From Cellvibrio sp. (GTDB taxonomy: Bacteria > Pseudomonadota > Gammaproteobacteria > Pseudomonadales > Cellvibrionaceae), in assembly GCA_016712405.1 (NCBI GenBank), contig JADJRD010000014.1, positions 930,001 through 994,000 on the forward strand: 64,000 bases of DNA, in the 5' to 3' direction. A program made the translations under genes and the position numbers. Within the stretch, counting starts at the first letter, position 1. Every line of letters starts with the position of its first letter. The notes under the pieces are model-generated. The model ran no database searches. It was not told the origin of the DNA and worked only from the letters and a program-made list of their open reading frames with translations. Below are positions 42,763-51,828 of this stretch, piece after piece.

Positions 42763-43167
42763 TTATTTAATCGCCGAAAACTCAGTCGACGTCATAAATA
42801 TCGATTCAACACCAGCCACTATGGGGCCGTTGGCTTCGCTTTCGCTGCGGACTTTAATCCATTCGGGATCAGCGCCAAATGCTTTCCATGAGGCTTCCGC
42901 TGCTGCGCGGCTTTTGTATTTGAGAATGTAATAGAGTTTGTTTTTATCTTTTTCGTCGGTGGCTAACCAGTAGCCGACGTTTTCCATTCCGTGTTTTTCA
43001 AAAATTTTGGTGGTGTGGTTGGTGAAGCGTTTTAGCAGATCCGGCATTTTGCCTGGGTGTGTGGTGTAAACCCGCAGCTCGAATACTGGCGATTCCTCTG
43101 CGGCGAAAAGGCATGCGCTCATAAAAATGCTAAATAAAGTGAAAAGGGTACAGATTAGTTTTTTCAT
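42763..43167 (-). CDS. NIPSNAP-family protein, exported
   Basis: 134 aa from ATG 43167 with AGGT upstream. The signal peptide (KKLICTLFTLFSIFMSACLFA) is followed by a NIPSNAP dimeric alpha/beta-barrel domain: VFELRVYTTHPGKMPDLLKR, HTTKIFEKHGMENVGYWLAT and an end AAAEASWKAFGADPEW. Some members bind small ligands; no reaction is known. A possible lipobox (FMSAC) is present but without typical spacing. It converges with the adenosyltransferase gene across a REP-like palindrome. Confidence 0.85.
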   Translation of the reverse strand: MKKLICTLFTLFSIFMSACLFAAEESPVFELRVYTTHPGKMPDLLKRFTNHTTKIFEKHGMENVGYWLATDEKDKNKLYYILKYKSRAAAEASWKAFGADPEWIKVRSESEANGPIVAGVESIFMTSTEFSAIK

Positions 43168-43438
43168 TGTGATTACCTGGTAGTGGTGACTTGTCGATCT
43201 GACGTAATTCGGATGTTTGGAAGCATGTATCAAACCTCCATTTATAACAAGTCGGCTGTTGGGTCTTTGTTTATTAGATGAAAATTATCTATTTGTCGGA
43301 CAGGCTTGTTCAAATGTGAAGCAGGTTGTTCAAAAAAGTAGCTTTTTCGGTAATCTCGAGCACTACAAAAACCAATAATGAGATGGGGGGCTTAGTCTCT
43401 ACTGAGAGACCAGACTCATCAATCAACCGGGTGCCGAG

Positions 43439-46400
43439 ATGACTTTACTAATTCAATTGCCCAAATTATGGGCCGTTTGGCTTTCGCAGTTTTCAATTGC
43501 AATCTTGCTGTTAGGTTCTTTGGTCTCCTGTGGTGGAGGTTCAGGAGAAAAAGGTGCTTCTTCAAATAATGTGACCCAACAGTCCAGTTCGATGGTATTG
43601 AGTCTATCAAGCTCTTCGATTATGAGTTCTACAAATAGCTCGTCAGTAATGAGTTCACGGTTGAGTTTATCTTCGAGCATTAGTTCGATAGGTCGTTCAT
43701 CTAGAATGAGTTCAGTGTTAAGTTCTTCAGCGGGGAGTTCTACTGTCAGTTCTTCTTCGATCAGTTCTTCTTCGATCAGTTCTGTTGTCACCTCTTTGAG
43801 TTCACGCTCTCAATCCAGTTTCAGCAGCAGCTCTGTATCGCAGTCCAGTGTGCCTGCTGTTTTAACCTCGGGAGGCTATAGCGATCAGATTGATTACTCC
43901 AATACTCCTGGTTATGCATTGTTTAGAGACAATGTGCAGCCATTACTCGCAAGTCGATGCAGTAATTGTCATTTAGGTGCTCGTTTTGGAATTGCTTCAT
44001 TGACTAGGAGCGGTAGTAATTTTAGTGCAGAAGATACTGCAAAAAATTATCGAGTGTGGGCTGATATGCTCTCACTTGATTCTCCCGCACACAGTCGATT
44101 GTTAGCAAAAATATTACCTGAGTCTCATCCTAATTCGATGCCACATCGCCCCGGCCCACAAATTACCAGCGAATCAGATGCGCTTTTTCAACAAGTTCTT
44201 GCATGGGCTCAACAAGAAAAACAATCACATTGTTCTGATTGCGGTAGTTCAGCTGCGCGCGCTTGGATTGCGTTTGTTCGGCAGCCTGAAATCTTTTGGA
44301 TGATTGCATCTGATCCCGTGCGAATTGATCGAGGCACTCGCACTGATGCTCGAATCATGATGCAAGAAATTAATCCCGCAACCAATGCATTAATTGGTAG
44401 TCCTTTTGATTTTCTTGAGACAGCTAGCAATGGATTTTGTAGCAATCGTGAATGTGATTTTGGAAATATCGCCATCAATTATCGCGCAACTCAAATGGTG
44501 TTTGAGTGTCGCCTCGCGGTGAATGGTGAATCTTGGTTAAATCAAGCTTGGAATATTTGTATTGCCGATATTGGATCTAATGGAGCTGCAGTCAATCCAC
44601 GATTTTTAATGCCCGCCAACCAACTGCATCAGAATAAAGAAATTGCACGTAATACACCCTTTGGCAAAGCGCAGGCAACCAGTGTTTATGATAAACATTA
44701 TATTTATCGTACGCGAAATGACAAAACACCGATATTTTCTTCTGATGACTCACGAATTGTTTTTGCAAGTGCTCGACCTGATCCACGTTCTGGAATAAAT
44801 TCTGTTCAGACTTATCATGGCACCTATTTCTTGGAAAATATTGTGTCAGTGACACCAACGGGAACTCAAGCCACTACGATTTATCGAAATGAAGGTGGAA
44901 GTGCAGATAATCCATTTTATTTGCGAAACGGCAACATTGCATTTCATACATGGAATCTTGATCGAATGGATCGTCATATGTACACACAAGCACAAGCAGA
45001 CGGCATGATGGAGGTTCCTATTTTAGGTGGGCGTGTACAAGGACAAAATGCTTGGGGTAAAGCATTTGAATCAAACAATGGTGCAGTGATGGGATTAACG
45101 GGGCGACGTCGAGGTGAATTAGAAAATTACGCTCCATTTGTTTTTGATCACACAATGGGTATCAGCACGGTTGATAATGCATTTCAAGACTACTCAGGTT
45201 TTCAGCATATTCCTGCTGGGTATCTCGAAGAAATTGCAGACTATCCTAGTGGCTATTGTAAAGCACCACCGGAAGGAGCCAATTGTACAATTTCTAAAAT
45301 TTTATTTGATCCCTATTACATGCCAGGTAATCGTGCGTTGATTGCCTATAATCCGGAAAAAACTTATATCGGTACCGGCGAAAGTTTTGCATTGAGTTTT
45401 ATGTCAGGCAGTAGTGTCACAGAACGTCAAAATAGTGTTCGTCAATATCTGCCAAAAAAAATGGGTATTGGCACTATTGATCAAAGTGGGAATCTTGCGA
45501 TCTTGATTCAAAATGAGACCGGGTATATGTATCGATATCCTGCTTGGGTAGGGCCAAGACAACATCCACGATTACAAGAATATTCAGACAAAACAAATAA
45601 TGCGAATGCCACTGAAATGCACATAGCTGATTTTAAAATTTGGCTCGCATTTCAAGCGGGAACCAATGGACAAGGTCGAGTTCGCGATATGGATACCATT
45701 AATCGAATTAGTGCCCTGCGAGTACTGCGAAAAATTGGCGATAAAAATGCATGCATACAGGATTCTCGCTATATCCTTATGTCGAACATGAATACGGATG
45801 GTTACCATCCATCTGCATTAGGCATTATTGATTCGACGGGCTATGAACAATTTGTCGTTCCTTCATCAGTAGGTGGAAATTCATTTGGTGATATTCCATT
45901 GAATGCTGATGGTTCAGTCAAAATAACAGTTCCTGCTGGTGAGCTTTTATTATTTCAAGGTGTTGATGACAAAGGCAAAGTCATGTCGCAACACGAACGT
46001 GTATTTAGTCTTCCAGGCGGACGCAAAATTAATACTTCAGTTAAACAAGACCAGTATTACAGTCAGTGTGCATCCTGTCATGGTGTTATTGATGGATCGA
46101 GTGTGCAAGCTGCAAGAGAAATTGCTAACTTGCCAGCGGTAATGGATTTCAACACCCAAGCAGCGAGTATGGCGAGTGTGGATTTAACGGGTACAGCCGT
46201 CAGTCGTCGTACGCTGACCTATTTACATTCAATGAGACCAATCATTGACAGCAAATGTATGGGATGTCATCAAGGTGAAAATCCTGATGGTAATTTGAAT
46301 TTGGAATCTGAATATTCCACTACTGCGAACTATCCTCCTGCTGCATTGGAGTCAGTGGTTACTCCGGCATATCAAACCTTTATGGCGAATCAAACAAAAA

Positions 46401-46849
46401 TTCGCAGCCATAAATTTTCTGTCAACTACTCGTGGCTATTTGATAAAGATAATGCTGACTATAAAAGTTTTTATGCGAATGAAATATCTAATGGAAAGAC
46501 CTTAGGCGAATTGGCGCCGTGGGATTCTGCTTATCAAAACCTTTTTCGTCCAAGCTCAGTAGGTTTTTATTTTCTGAATTCGGGTACCTATAACGTCCAA
46601 TATGGCCGAGCCAGATCCGCTCCATCCAATTCTTCCCGAAGTTATTTAATGGAAGTGTTAACGGGAGAAAATCTGGACGCAGGTCAAAATTATGCGGGTA
46701 CTTTTAATCATGTTGGACTACTAACCGAAGATGAAGTGAAAACCTGGATGGCCGTTATGGATGTTGGCTTGCCTTATATGGCTCGGTGTGATGAGAAAAC
46801 AATTCCATCAGGTGTTCATGCGGGTAAACCTTGGGGCGATATAGATTAG
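43439..46849 (+). CDS. Secreted lipoprotein with Ser-rich linker and three CxxCH motifs
   Basis: 1136 aa. A lipoprotein signal with lipobox LVSC (Cys about 31) and GGGSGEKG are followed by a linker (about 45-140) made mostly of Ser, a hallmark of Cellvibrio-type secreted proteins. A globular part then carries three CxxCH heme-binding motifs: C174-SNC-H, C877-ASC-H and C940-MGC-H. The long middle (about 270-830) lacks heme motifs and shows PDPRSGINSVQ, GIGTIDQSGNLAILIQNETG, and IADFKIWLAFQAG; it may be related to the hydrazine-synthase alpha-type middle domain, but this is only a resemblance. It is followed by a strong terminator. Extracellular electron transfer or a large-substrate oxidase is an inference. 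Confidence 0.8.
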   Translation: MTLLIQLPKLWAVWLSQFSIAILLLGSLVSCGGGSGEKGASSNNVTQQSSSMVLSLSSSSIMSSTNSSSVMSSRLSLSSSISSIGRSSRMSSVLSSSAGSSTVSSSSISSSSISSVVTSLSSRSQSSFSSSSVSQSSVPAVLTSGGYSDQIDYSNTPGYALFRDNVQPLLASRCSNCHLGARFGIASLTRSGSNFSAEDTAKNYRVWADMLSLDSPAHSRLLAKILPESHPNSMPHRPGPQITSESDALFQQVLAWAQQEKQSHCSDCGSSAARAWIAFVRQPEIFWMIASDPVRIDRGTRTDARIMMQEINPATNALIGSPFDFLETASNGFCSNRECDFGNIAINYRATQMVFECRLAVNGESWLNQAWNICIADIGSNGAAVNPRFLMPANQLHQNKEIARNTPFGKAQATSVYDKHYIYRTRNDKTPIFSSDDSRIVFASARPDPRSGINSVQTYHGTYFLENIVSVTPTGTQATTIYRNEGGSADNPFYLRNGNIAFHTWNLDRMDRHMYTQAQADGMMEVPILGGRVQGQNAWGKAFESNNGAVMGLTGRRRGELENYAPFVFDHTMGISTVDNAFQDYSGFQHIPAGYLEEIADYPSGYCKAPPEGANCTISKILFDPYYMPGNRALIAYNPEKTYIGTGESFALSFMSGSSVTERQNSVRQYLPKKMGIGTIDQSGNLAILIQNETGYMYRYPAWVGPRQHPRLQEYSDKTNNANATEMHIADFKIWLAFQAGTNGQGRVRDMDTINRISALRVLRKIGDKNACIQDSRYILMSNMNTDGYHPSALGIIDSTGYEQFVVPSSVGGNSFGDIPLNADGSVKITVPAGELLLFQGVDDKGKVMSQHERVFSLPGGRKINTSVKQDQYYSQCASCHGVIDGSSVQAAREIANLPAVMDFNTQAASMASVDLTGTAVSRRTLTYLHSMRPIIDSKCMGCHQGENPDGNLNLESEYSTTANYPPAALESVVTPAYQTFMANQTKIRSHKFSVNYSWLFDKDNADYKSFYANEISNGKTLGELAPWDSAYQNLFRPSSVGFYFLNSGTYNVQYGRARSAPSNSSRSYLMEVLTGENLDAGQNYAGTFNHVGLLTEDEVKTWMAVMDVGLPYMARCDEKTIPSGVHAGKPWGDID
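43747..43776 (+). repeat. 15-bp perfect tandem repeat in the Ser linker
   Basis: CAGTTCTTCTTCGAT is present twice in direct tandem (43747-43761, 43762-43776) and continues with CAGTTCT. In frame it encodes Ser-rich units (SSSIS). Linker length can change by slippage without frameshift because the unit is 15 bases. Confidence 0.8.
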
Positions 46850-46870
46850 TGTGAGTTCAACTTCTTCTAA

Positions 46871-46901
46871 CGAAAAAGCCCTGTGTCACAGGGCTTTTTC
46901 G
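46871..46901. terminator. Strong bidirectional terminator
   Basis: CGAAAAAGCCCTG (46871-46883) and CAGGGCTTTTTCG (46889-46901) form a perfect 13-bp stem with a TGTCA loop. The A/T ends give a U tract on both strands, so it can stop the lipoprotein (+) and the ABC importer operon (-). Confidence 0.9.
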
Positions 46902-46976
46902 TCTGATTTATAGAGTCAATTATTTTATTTGCTTAAACTTTCGCGAGTCGATCGCCGAGTCAATCGGCGATGGTTT

Positions 46977-47933
46977 TTATCGAGGCGTAGTTTTAATTAA
47001 CAATTGTTGCAAGGCAATAAAACAAAAGAGCAACAGGCCGATTACAATTTTTGTCCACCAGCTGCTCAGGGTCCCATCAAATGAAATATAAGTTTGCACT
47101 ACGCCCATAATCAAAACGCCCATGAGTGTGCCAAACATATAACCGTAACCACCGGTTAATAATGTACCGCCAATCACCACTGCTGCGATTGCATCCAACT
47201 CCACGCCGACGGCGGCCAGCGAATAACCTGAGAAGGTATAAAAGGAATAAACAATACCGGCGAGTGATGCTAGAAATGCACTGATGGCGTAAATACGAAT
47301 AGTGGTTTGTGCCAGCGGAATGCCCATGAGCGCTGCTGAGTTGGCATCACCACCAATTGCATAAACGCGGCCGCCAAAACGAGTGTAGTGTGCAGTGATT
47401 ATTGCGATCACCAATACAACCAAACAAATAATCGTTGAGCTGCCGATCCAAGCGCCGCCTAACACTTCAAAACCAAATGCAGATACCTGATTGTAAAACT
47501 CGTGTTCAATGGGAATGGATTCTTCGCTGATGACACTGGCTAATCCGCGCGCGAAAAACATACCCGCGAGGGTGACAATAAAAGGTTGCATTTTGTAGTA
47601 GTGAATAATCGCGCCCATAATCGCGCCGAATATTGTTCCACCAATTAATACAATCGGAAATACAATTAAAGGGTGTAATTGATATCGGCTTATTAATACG
47701 CTGCAGACCACGCCAGTTAACGCAATAACAGCACCGACGGATAAATCAATACCGCCGGATAAAATCACAAAGGTCATGCCTACTGCTGCAATAATCAAAA
47801 ATGCGTTATCGCTGAACAAATTAAAAAATACTTGTGTGCTGCCAAAGCCTTCAAACTGCACCGAGCCTATGCCGAATAACAAAAAGAACAGGCAGCAGGT
47901 AATAGTGAGCGGGATAAATTTACGATTAAGCAT
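46977..47933 (-). CDS. yjfF: Sugar ABC transporter permease (YjfF-type)
   Basis: 318 aa, a BPD_transp_2-type permease with about eight to ten helices. Typical motifs: AAVGMTFVILSGGIDLSVGA near residues 50-70 and AAVVIGGTLLTGGYGYMFGT near 250. It overlaps the other permease gene by 8 bases. In E. coli YtfQ-YtfR-YtfT-YjfF imports galactofuranose; here the neighbouring arabinose genes suggest arabinofuranose, which is inferred. It is the last gene of the importer operon, which ends at a bidirectional terminator. Confidence 0.9.
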   Translation of the reverse strand: MLNRKFIPLTITCCLFFLLFGIGSVQFEGFGSTQVFFNLFSDNAFLIIAAVGMTFVILSGGIDLSVGAVIALTGVVCSVLISRYQLHPLIVFPIVLIGGTIFGAIMGAIIHYYKMQPFIVTLAGMFFARGLASVISEESIPIEHEFYNQVSAFGFEVLGGAWIGSSTIICLVVLVIAIITAHYTRFGGRVYAIGGDANSAALMGIPLAQTTIRIYAISAFLASLAGIVYSFYTFSGYSLAAVGVELDAIAAVVIGGTLLTGGYGYMFGTLMGVLIMGVVQTYISFDGTLSSWWTKIVIGLLLFCFIALQQLLIKTTPR

Positions 47934-48945
47934 TGTTCATCTCCTTTTTGTTTTTCCAAAATTTCAATTGCGACAATTGTTTTTGGAAAAGAGGAGATTG
48001 CAACAAGAGAACTAAAATAATCGCAGTAGCTTTAATTAATAAATTATATTTGGGTGGAATGCCGCTCAGAATAATCGTCACAGTAAGGGTTTGAATAATC
48101 AGCGCACCGATAATGGCCAGCAGAATTGAAAAACGTCCGCCCATCAGCGATGCACCGCCAATCACAACCGCAAGAATTGCATCCAACTCCAACCACAAAC
48201 CGGCGTTGTTGGCATCGGAGCCGCGAATATCAGCAGCTGCAATCATACCCGCGAGCGCAGCACAAACTGCCGCCACACAATACACACTCATCTTGATGGC
48301 TTTTTCATTCAAGCCTATGTAACGGCTGGCGGAAGGGTTAGCACCAACGGCTTCAATATATAAACCCAATGCTGTGCGGCGAGTTAACAATTGCACAATT
48401 GCAAACGTAATGATGACTAACACCACAGGGAAGGGCAGGCCAAGAAAACTGCCGGTGCCTAAAAATGCAAAGCCCGGATGATCAAAGGTGACGATTTGGC
48501 CTTCGTTAATTAATTGTGCAATGCCGCGACCGGCGACCATTAAGATCAAAGTGGCGACTATGGGTTGAATGCTCATGTAGCCGACAAGAAATCCGTTGAT
48601 GATTCCGGCAATTAAACCCGCAACCAAACCCGCGCCGATAATTAACGCGAGGCTATCAACACCTTTTGTAATGAAATAGGCACTGACAGCGCCGGCGATT
48701 GCCATAATGGAGCCTACGGATAAATCCACACCGGCAGTGGCGATCACCAATGCCATACCAATTGCCAATAAAGCGACAGGTGCAGCGCGATTCAACACAT
48801 CAATCAAACTGCCGTAGAAACGGCCGTCTTTAAATTCTATGTGAAAAAATTCAGGTGAAATAATTGCGTTGATAATGAACAACACCAGCAAACCTGCGCA
48901 GGGCCACAAATAGCGGCGCAAATGTTGGTTGGAACTCAATGACAT
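47926..48945 (-). CDS. ytfT: Sugar ABC transporter permease (YtfT-type)
   Basis: 339 aa, permease with about ten helices. Motifs: LLAIGMALVIATAGVDLSVG (about 55-75) and LAVVIGGASLMGGRFSILLA (about 255-275), the paired DLSVG and GGASL elements of the RbsC/YtfT family. It overlaps yjfF by 8 bases and is preceded by a 156-base spacer with an inverted-repeat element, so its level relative to the ATPase may be set there. It forms a heterodimer with YjfF in the inner membrane. Confidence 0.9.
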   Translation of the reverse strand: MSLSSNQHLRRYLWPCAGLLVLFIINAIISPEFFHIEFKDGRFYGSLIDVLNRAAPVALLAIGMALVIATAGVDLSVGSIMAIAGAVSAYFITKGVDSLALIIGAGLVAGLIAGIINGFLVGYMSIQPIVATLILMVAGRGIAQLINEGQIVTFDHPGFAFLGTGSFLGLPFPVVLVIITFAIVQLLTRRTALGLYIEAVGANPSASRYIGLNEKAIKMSVYCVAAVCAALAGMIAAADIRGSDANNAGLWLELDAILAVVIGGASLMGGRFSILLAIIGALIIQTLTVTIILSGIPPKYNLLIKATAIILVLLLQSPLFQKQLSQLKFWKNKKEMNNA

Positions 48946-48986
48946 CTTATTGCTACTCTTGTTATAAAACTAATCGGTTACTATCA

Positions 48987-49082
48987 ATTAATACCTCTCA
49001 TTTCAGACACGCCGTACATACATCCCTGTAGGCTCGACAAAAAAGTCCCTTTTTTCGACGGTCTGAAACAAGAGGTATTAAT
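48987..49082. repeat. Inverted-repeat element inside the ABC importer operon
   Basis: 22-bp arms at 48987-49008 and 49061-49082 match at 20 of 22 positions (ends ATTAATACCTCT). The inner part has the motif CGCCGTACATACATCCCTGT and a second hairpin TCGA(C)AAAAAA / TTTTTTCGA with loop GTCCC. It sits between ytfR and ytfT. Similar CATCCCTGTAGGCTC-containing palindromes occur as repeats in marine and soil gammaproteobacteria, from memory. Confidence 0.7.
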
Positions 49083-49101
49083 TTCCTGCATTTGGTTAAA
49101 T

Positions 49102-50595
49102 TTAATGCGCCGCAATTGCTTGCATTATGCGTTGTGGATTGATTTCGTCGCCGGTTAATTCAGTGACTTTTTGGCGATCGCGTAGTACCACCACTTTATT
49201 ACTGAATGCGACCAGTTCTTCCAATTCTGACGAAGCCACGATTAACGCCAGGCCTTGATCACACAATTTGCGAATCAAGCGAATAATTTCGGCGTGAGCG
49301 CCTATATCAATACCGCGTGTGGGCTCATCGAGAATTAATAACGAAGGGTTAGCTGCAAGCCAGCGGGCGAGAATCACTTTTTGTTGGTTGCCGCCACTTA
49401 ATTGCTCAATCGGTTTTTCTATGTCGGAGGTGGCAACACTCAGCTCTTTCACGAAATTATTGGCTATTTCTTCTTGTTCTTTGCGTGAGATAAATTTCCA
49501 CCAGCCTTGTTTGACTTGACGTGCGAGAATAATATTTTCGCGAATGGATAATTGACCGAGAATGCCATCGTGTTTGCGATCTTCCGGGCACAAACCCATA
49601 CCGGCAATAATGGCATCGCGTGGAGAAGAAAAATTCACAGGTTGGCCATGAAAGGTCACATTGCCGGAATGTTTTTTATCGACGCCAAAAATTAATCGAC
49701 ATAATTCTGTGCGGCCTGAACCCAACAAACCTGCAAGGCCAACCACTTCACCTTTGCTCACGGCAATATCCGTCGGCGATAAAGTTGCCTGACGACTGAT
49801 AGCTTGCACACTTAATAATGCATCGCCAGATGTAGCATGAGCTTGAGGTTTGTGTTCGCCCAATGCAGCTAATTCTTTACCCAGCATGTGGCCGATTAAT
49901 TCGGCGCGTGACAGTGTCGCTGTTTCAAATTCGCCAACCAATTGCGCGCTGCGTAAAATGGTAATGCGATCAGTCACTGCGTAAACCTGATCCAAAAAGT
50001 GAGTGACAAACACTATGCCAATGCCGCGCGCTTTTAAATCGCGCATGATGCGAAACAAAGTTTGCACTTCGTCGGCATCCAAACTGGCGGTGGGTTCGTC
50101 GAGAATTAATACTTTGGCTGACATATCAACACCGCGAGCAATCGCGATAAGTTGTTGCACAGCAATTGAATAGGATGAGAGCGGTTGAGTGACATCAATA
50201 TCAAGATCGTAACCCTTTAAGAGTTGCGCTGCATCTTGATTCACTTTTGTCCAGTTGATTAATCCGAACCGGCGAGGTTCCCGGCCGAGATAAATATTTT
50301 GTGCAACGGTCAAATTAGGTAATAGATTCACTTCTTGATACACAGTGCTGATTCCCAGTGCTTGTGCATCACCTGTGTTGTTCGGAAAAATGGCCTGATT
50401 GTTTAACAGAATATCGCCGTCATCACGCTGATACACACCTGTCATGACTTTGATGAGAGTGGATTTGCCCGCACCGTTTTCGCCAAGCAGCGCGTGAATT
50501 TCTCCGGCGCGTAATGTGAAATTCACGCCTTTAAGGGCGTGAACTCCGGGAAATTTTTTGTGGATATTCTGTAGTTGTAATACGACTTGACTCAT
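49102..50595 (-). CDS. ytfR: Sugar ABC transporter ATPase (YtfR-type, two nucleotide domains)
   Basis: 497 aa, with the in-frame GTG at 50598 less likely than ATG 50595. Domain 1 (about 5-240) has Walker A GENGAGKSTLIK and Walker B VLILDEPTASLD; its signature is SSYSIAVQQ. Domain 2 (about 255-495) has a degenerate P-loop GLLGSGRTEL, the signature LSGGNQQK and Walker B LLILDEPTRGID. This fused layout is typical of ribose/galactofuranose-type importers. It follows ytfQ by a few bases. It energises import through YtfT-YjfF. Confidence 0.94.
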   Translation of the reverse strand: MSQVVLQLQNIHKKFPGVHALKGVNFTLRAGEIHALLGENGAGKSTLIKVMTGVYQRDDGDILLNNQAIFPNNTGDAQALGISTVYQEVNLLPNLTVAQNIYLGREPRRFGLINWTKVNQDAAQLLKGYDLDIDVTQPLSSYSIAVQQLIAIARGVDMSAKVLILDEPTASLDADEVQTLFRIMRDLKARGIGIVFVTHFLDQVYAVTDRITILRSAQLVGEFETATLSRAELIGHMLGKELAALGEHKPQAHATSGDALLSVQAISRQATLSPTDIAVSKGEVVGLAGLLGSGRTELCRLIFGVDKKHSGNVTFHGQPVNFSSPRDAIIAGMGLCPEDRKHDGILGQLSIRENIILARQVKQGWWKFISRKEQEEIANNFVKELSVATSDIEKPIEQLSGGNQQKVILARWLAANPSLLILDEPTRGIDIGAHAEIIRLIRKLCDQGLALIVASSELEELVAFSNKVVVLRDRQKVTELTGDEINPQRIMQAIAAH

Positions 50596-50600
50596 CACAA

Positions 50601-51557
50601 TTATTTCGCGCCACGCTTAGTTAATTCTGCAGCAGCGTTTTCAATTGTGAATACAGCACCACCCATATGAATCCATTTTTCAAAATCTTTTTTGCCTGCA
50701 CGATATTCGTTGATCACATCAAATGCTGGGCCACCTAAATGCGGGCTCAATTCAACAGACACGTTAATCTCACCAGAAACAATCGCTTTCAGTGCATCAT
50801 CAACCGCATCCACTGACACAATTAAAATATCTTTACCGGGTTGCAAGCCAGCTTCTTTCACCGCTTGAATTGCACCTAAAGCCATTTCGTCATTGTGTGC
50901 CCAAATTGCACAAATATTTTTGCCACCGCCTTCGGCTTTCAACATGGTTTCCATCACTTCTTTGCCTTTGGCGCGAGTGAATTCCGCGGTTTGGCTGCGA
51001 ATAATTTTGGTTTCAGGGAATTTGGCGATAGTCGCATTGAAGCCTTTCATGCGCCCTAGTGCTGCGCTTGAACCGACTGTGCCTTGTAGCTCCAAAATCT
51101 TGCATTTGCCGCCGGTTTTTTCAGTCAACCAAGTAGCAGCGCGTTGGCCTTCTACTTCAAAGTCAGGCGCGATGCGAGTCAAATATAAAGAAGGATCAGT
51201 CACCGCAACGTTGCGGTCGAGAATAATGACGGGGATGCGTGCGCGCTTGGCTTCCATCAACACGGGTTGCCAGCCAGTTTCGACTACAGGCGCAATCAGG
51301 ATGGCGTCAACACGTTGAGCAATAAAACTGCGAACGGCCTTGATTTGGTTTTCTTGTTTTTGTTGTGCGTCAGAAAACTTCAGGGTGATACCGCGTTTTT
51401 CGGCTTCTGCTTTTACAGATTCGGAGAAGCTGGTGCGCCAGCCGGATTCAGAGCCGACTTGGGCGAAACCTACGGTGAGTGCTTGAACGTTGAGGCTAAA
51501 TACCAAGCCAATCGCAAGACCAGCAGTGAAACAAAGACGAATCATGGATTTTTTCAT
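50601..51557 (-). CDS. ytfQ: Periplasmic sugar-binding protein (YtfQ-type)
   Basis: 318 aa with signal peptide (IRLCFTAGLAIGLVFSLNVQ) and a periplasmic-binding-protein-1 fold: LTVGFAQVGSESGWRTSFSE, AILIAPVVETGWQPVLMEAK, RIPVIILDRNV, LELQGTVGSSAALGRMKGFN, and AIWAHNDEMALGAIQAVKEA, typical of YtfQ/RbsB proteins. GAGG is ahead of the ATG. First gene of the ytfQRT-yjfF-type operon and divergent from araB. The likely ligand is arabinose or arabinofuranose, from context. Confidence 0.92.
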   Translation of the reverse strand: MKKSMIRLCFTAGLAIGLVFSLNVQALTVGFAQVGSESGWRTSFSESVKAEAEKRGITLKFSDAQQKQENQIKAVRSFIAQRVDAILIAPVVETGWQPVLMEAKRARIPVIILDRNVAVTDPSLYLTRIAPDFEVEGQRAATWLTEKTGGKCKILELQGTVGSSAALGRMKGFNATIAKFPETKIIRSQTAEFTRAKGKEVMETMLKAEGGGKNICAIWAHNDEMALGAIQAVKEAGLQPGKDILIVSVDAVDDALKAIVSGEINVSVELSPHLGGPAFDVINEYRAGKKDFEKWIHMGGAVFTIENAAAELTKRGAK

Positions 51558-51761
51558 GTGGGACCTCGGTGGAAGAATCAGTTGTTGTTATAAGGCACTG
51601 TTTTAGCAAGAAGTTTTAAGTTTACTGCATCTTAATCATCAGACAATTGGTGCAAATGATTGATTTTGGCTTCAATGTACGGCGGCTAGCCTACCATCAA
51701 AAATAACTGTTTTTAAAGGAAAAAATTGCAAATTTACGATAATCTAGGATCAATTTGTTGA

Positions 51762-51790
51762 TTGACAAGTTTATAATTCGATGAATTAAT
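51762..51790 (+). promoter_or_regulatory. Candidate araB promoter
   Basis: TTGACA (51762-51767), a 17-base spacer and ATTAAT (51785-51790) form a plausible sigma-70 promoter 38 bases ahead of araB. TATAAT also occurs at 51772-51777 but has no partner -35. The remaining divergent spacer (51558-51828) holds no recognised gene; no clear AraC or AraR half-sites were identified. Confidence 0.35.
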
Positions 51791-51828
51791 TGTATGACAA
51801 TAAGTACTTCCCGATAAAGAGCCAGATT

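Noticed and set aside
42668..42931. 87-codon plus-strand frame over the NIPSNAP gene end
   Set aside because: Begins in a REP-like palindrome and runs antisense through the conserved NIPSNAP domain.
43395..43410. GTCTCT/AGAGAC hairpin upstream of the Ser-linked lipoprotein
   Set aside because: Only a 6-bp stem without T run or overlap with an RBS; too weak to call a terminator or operator.
43453..43791. 112-codon minus-strand frame rich in Glu, Leu and Ile
   Set aside because: It is the mirror of the Ser-codon linker of the lipoprotein on the plus strand; repetitive codons keep the opposite frame open.
43605..43830. CRISPR-like regular repeats
   Set aside because: The repeated AGTTCT units are Ser codons in a coding linker; no spacers and no cas genes.
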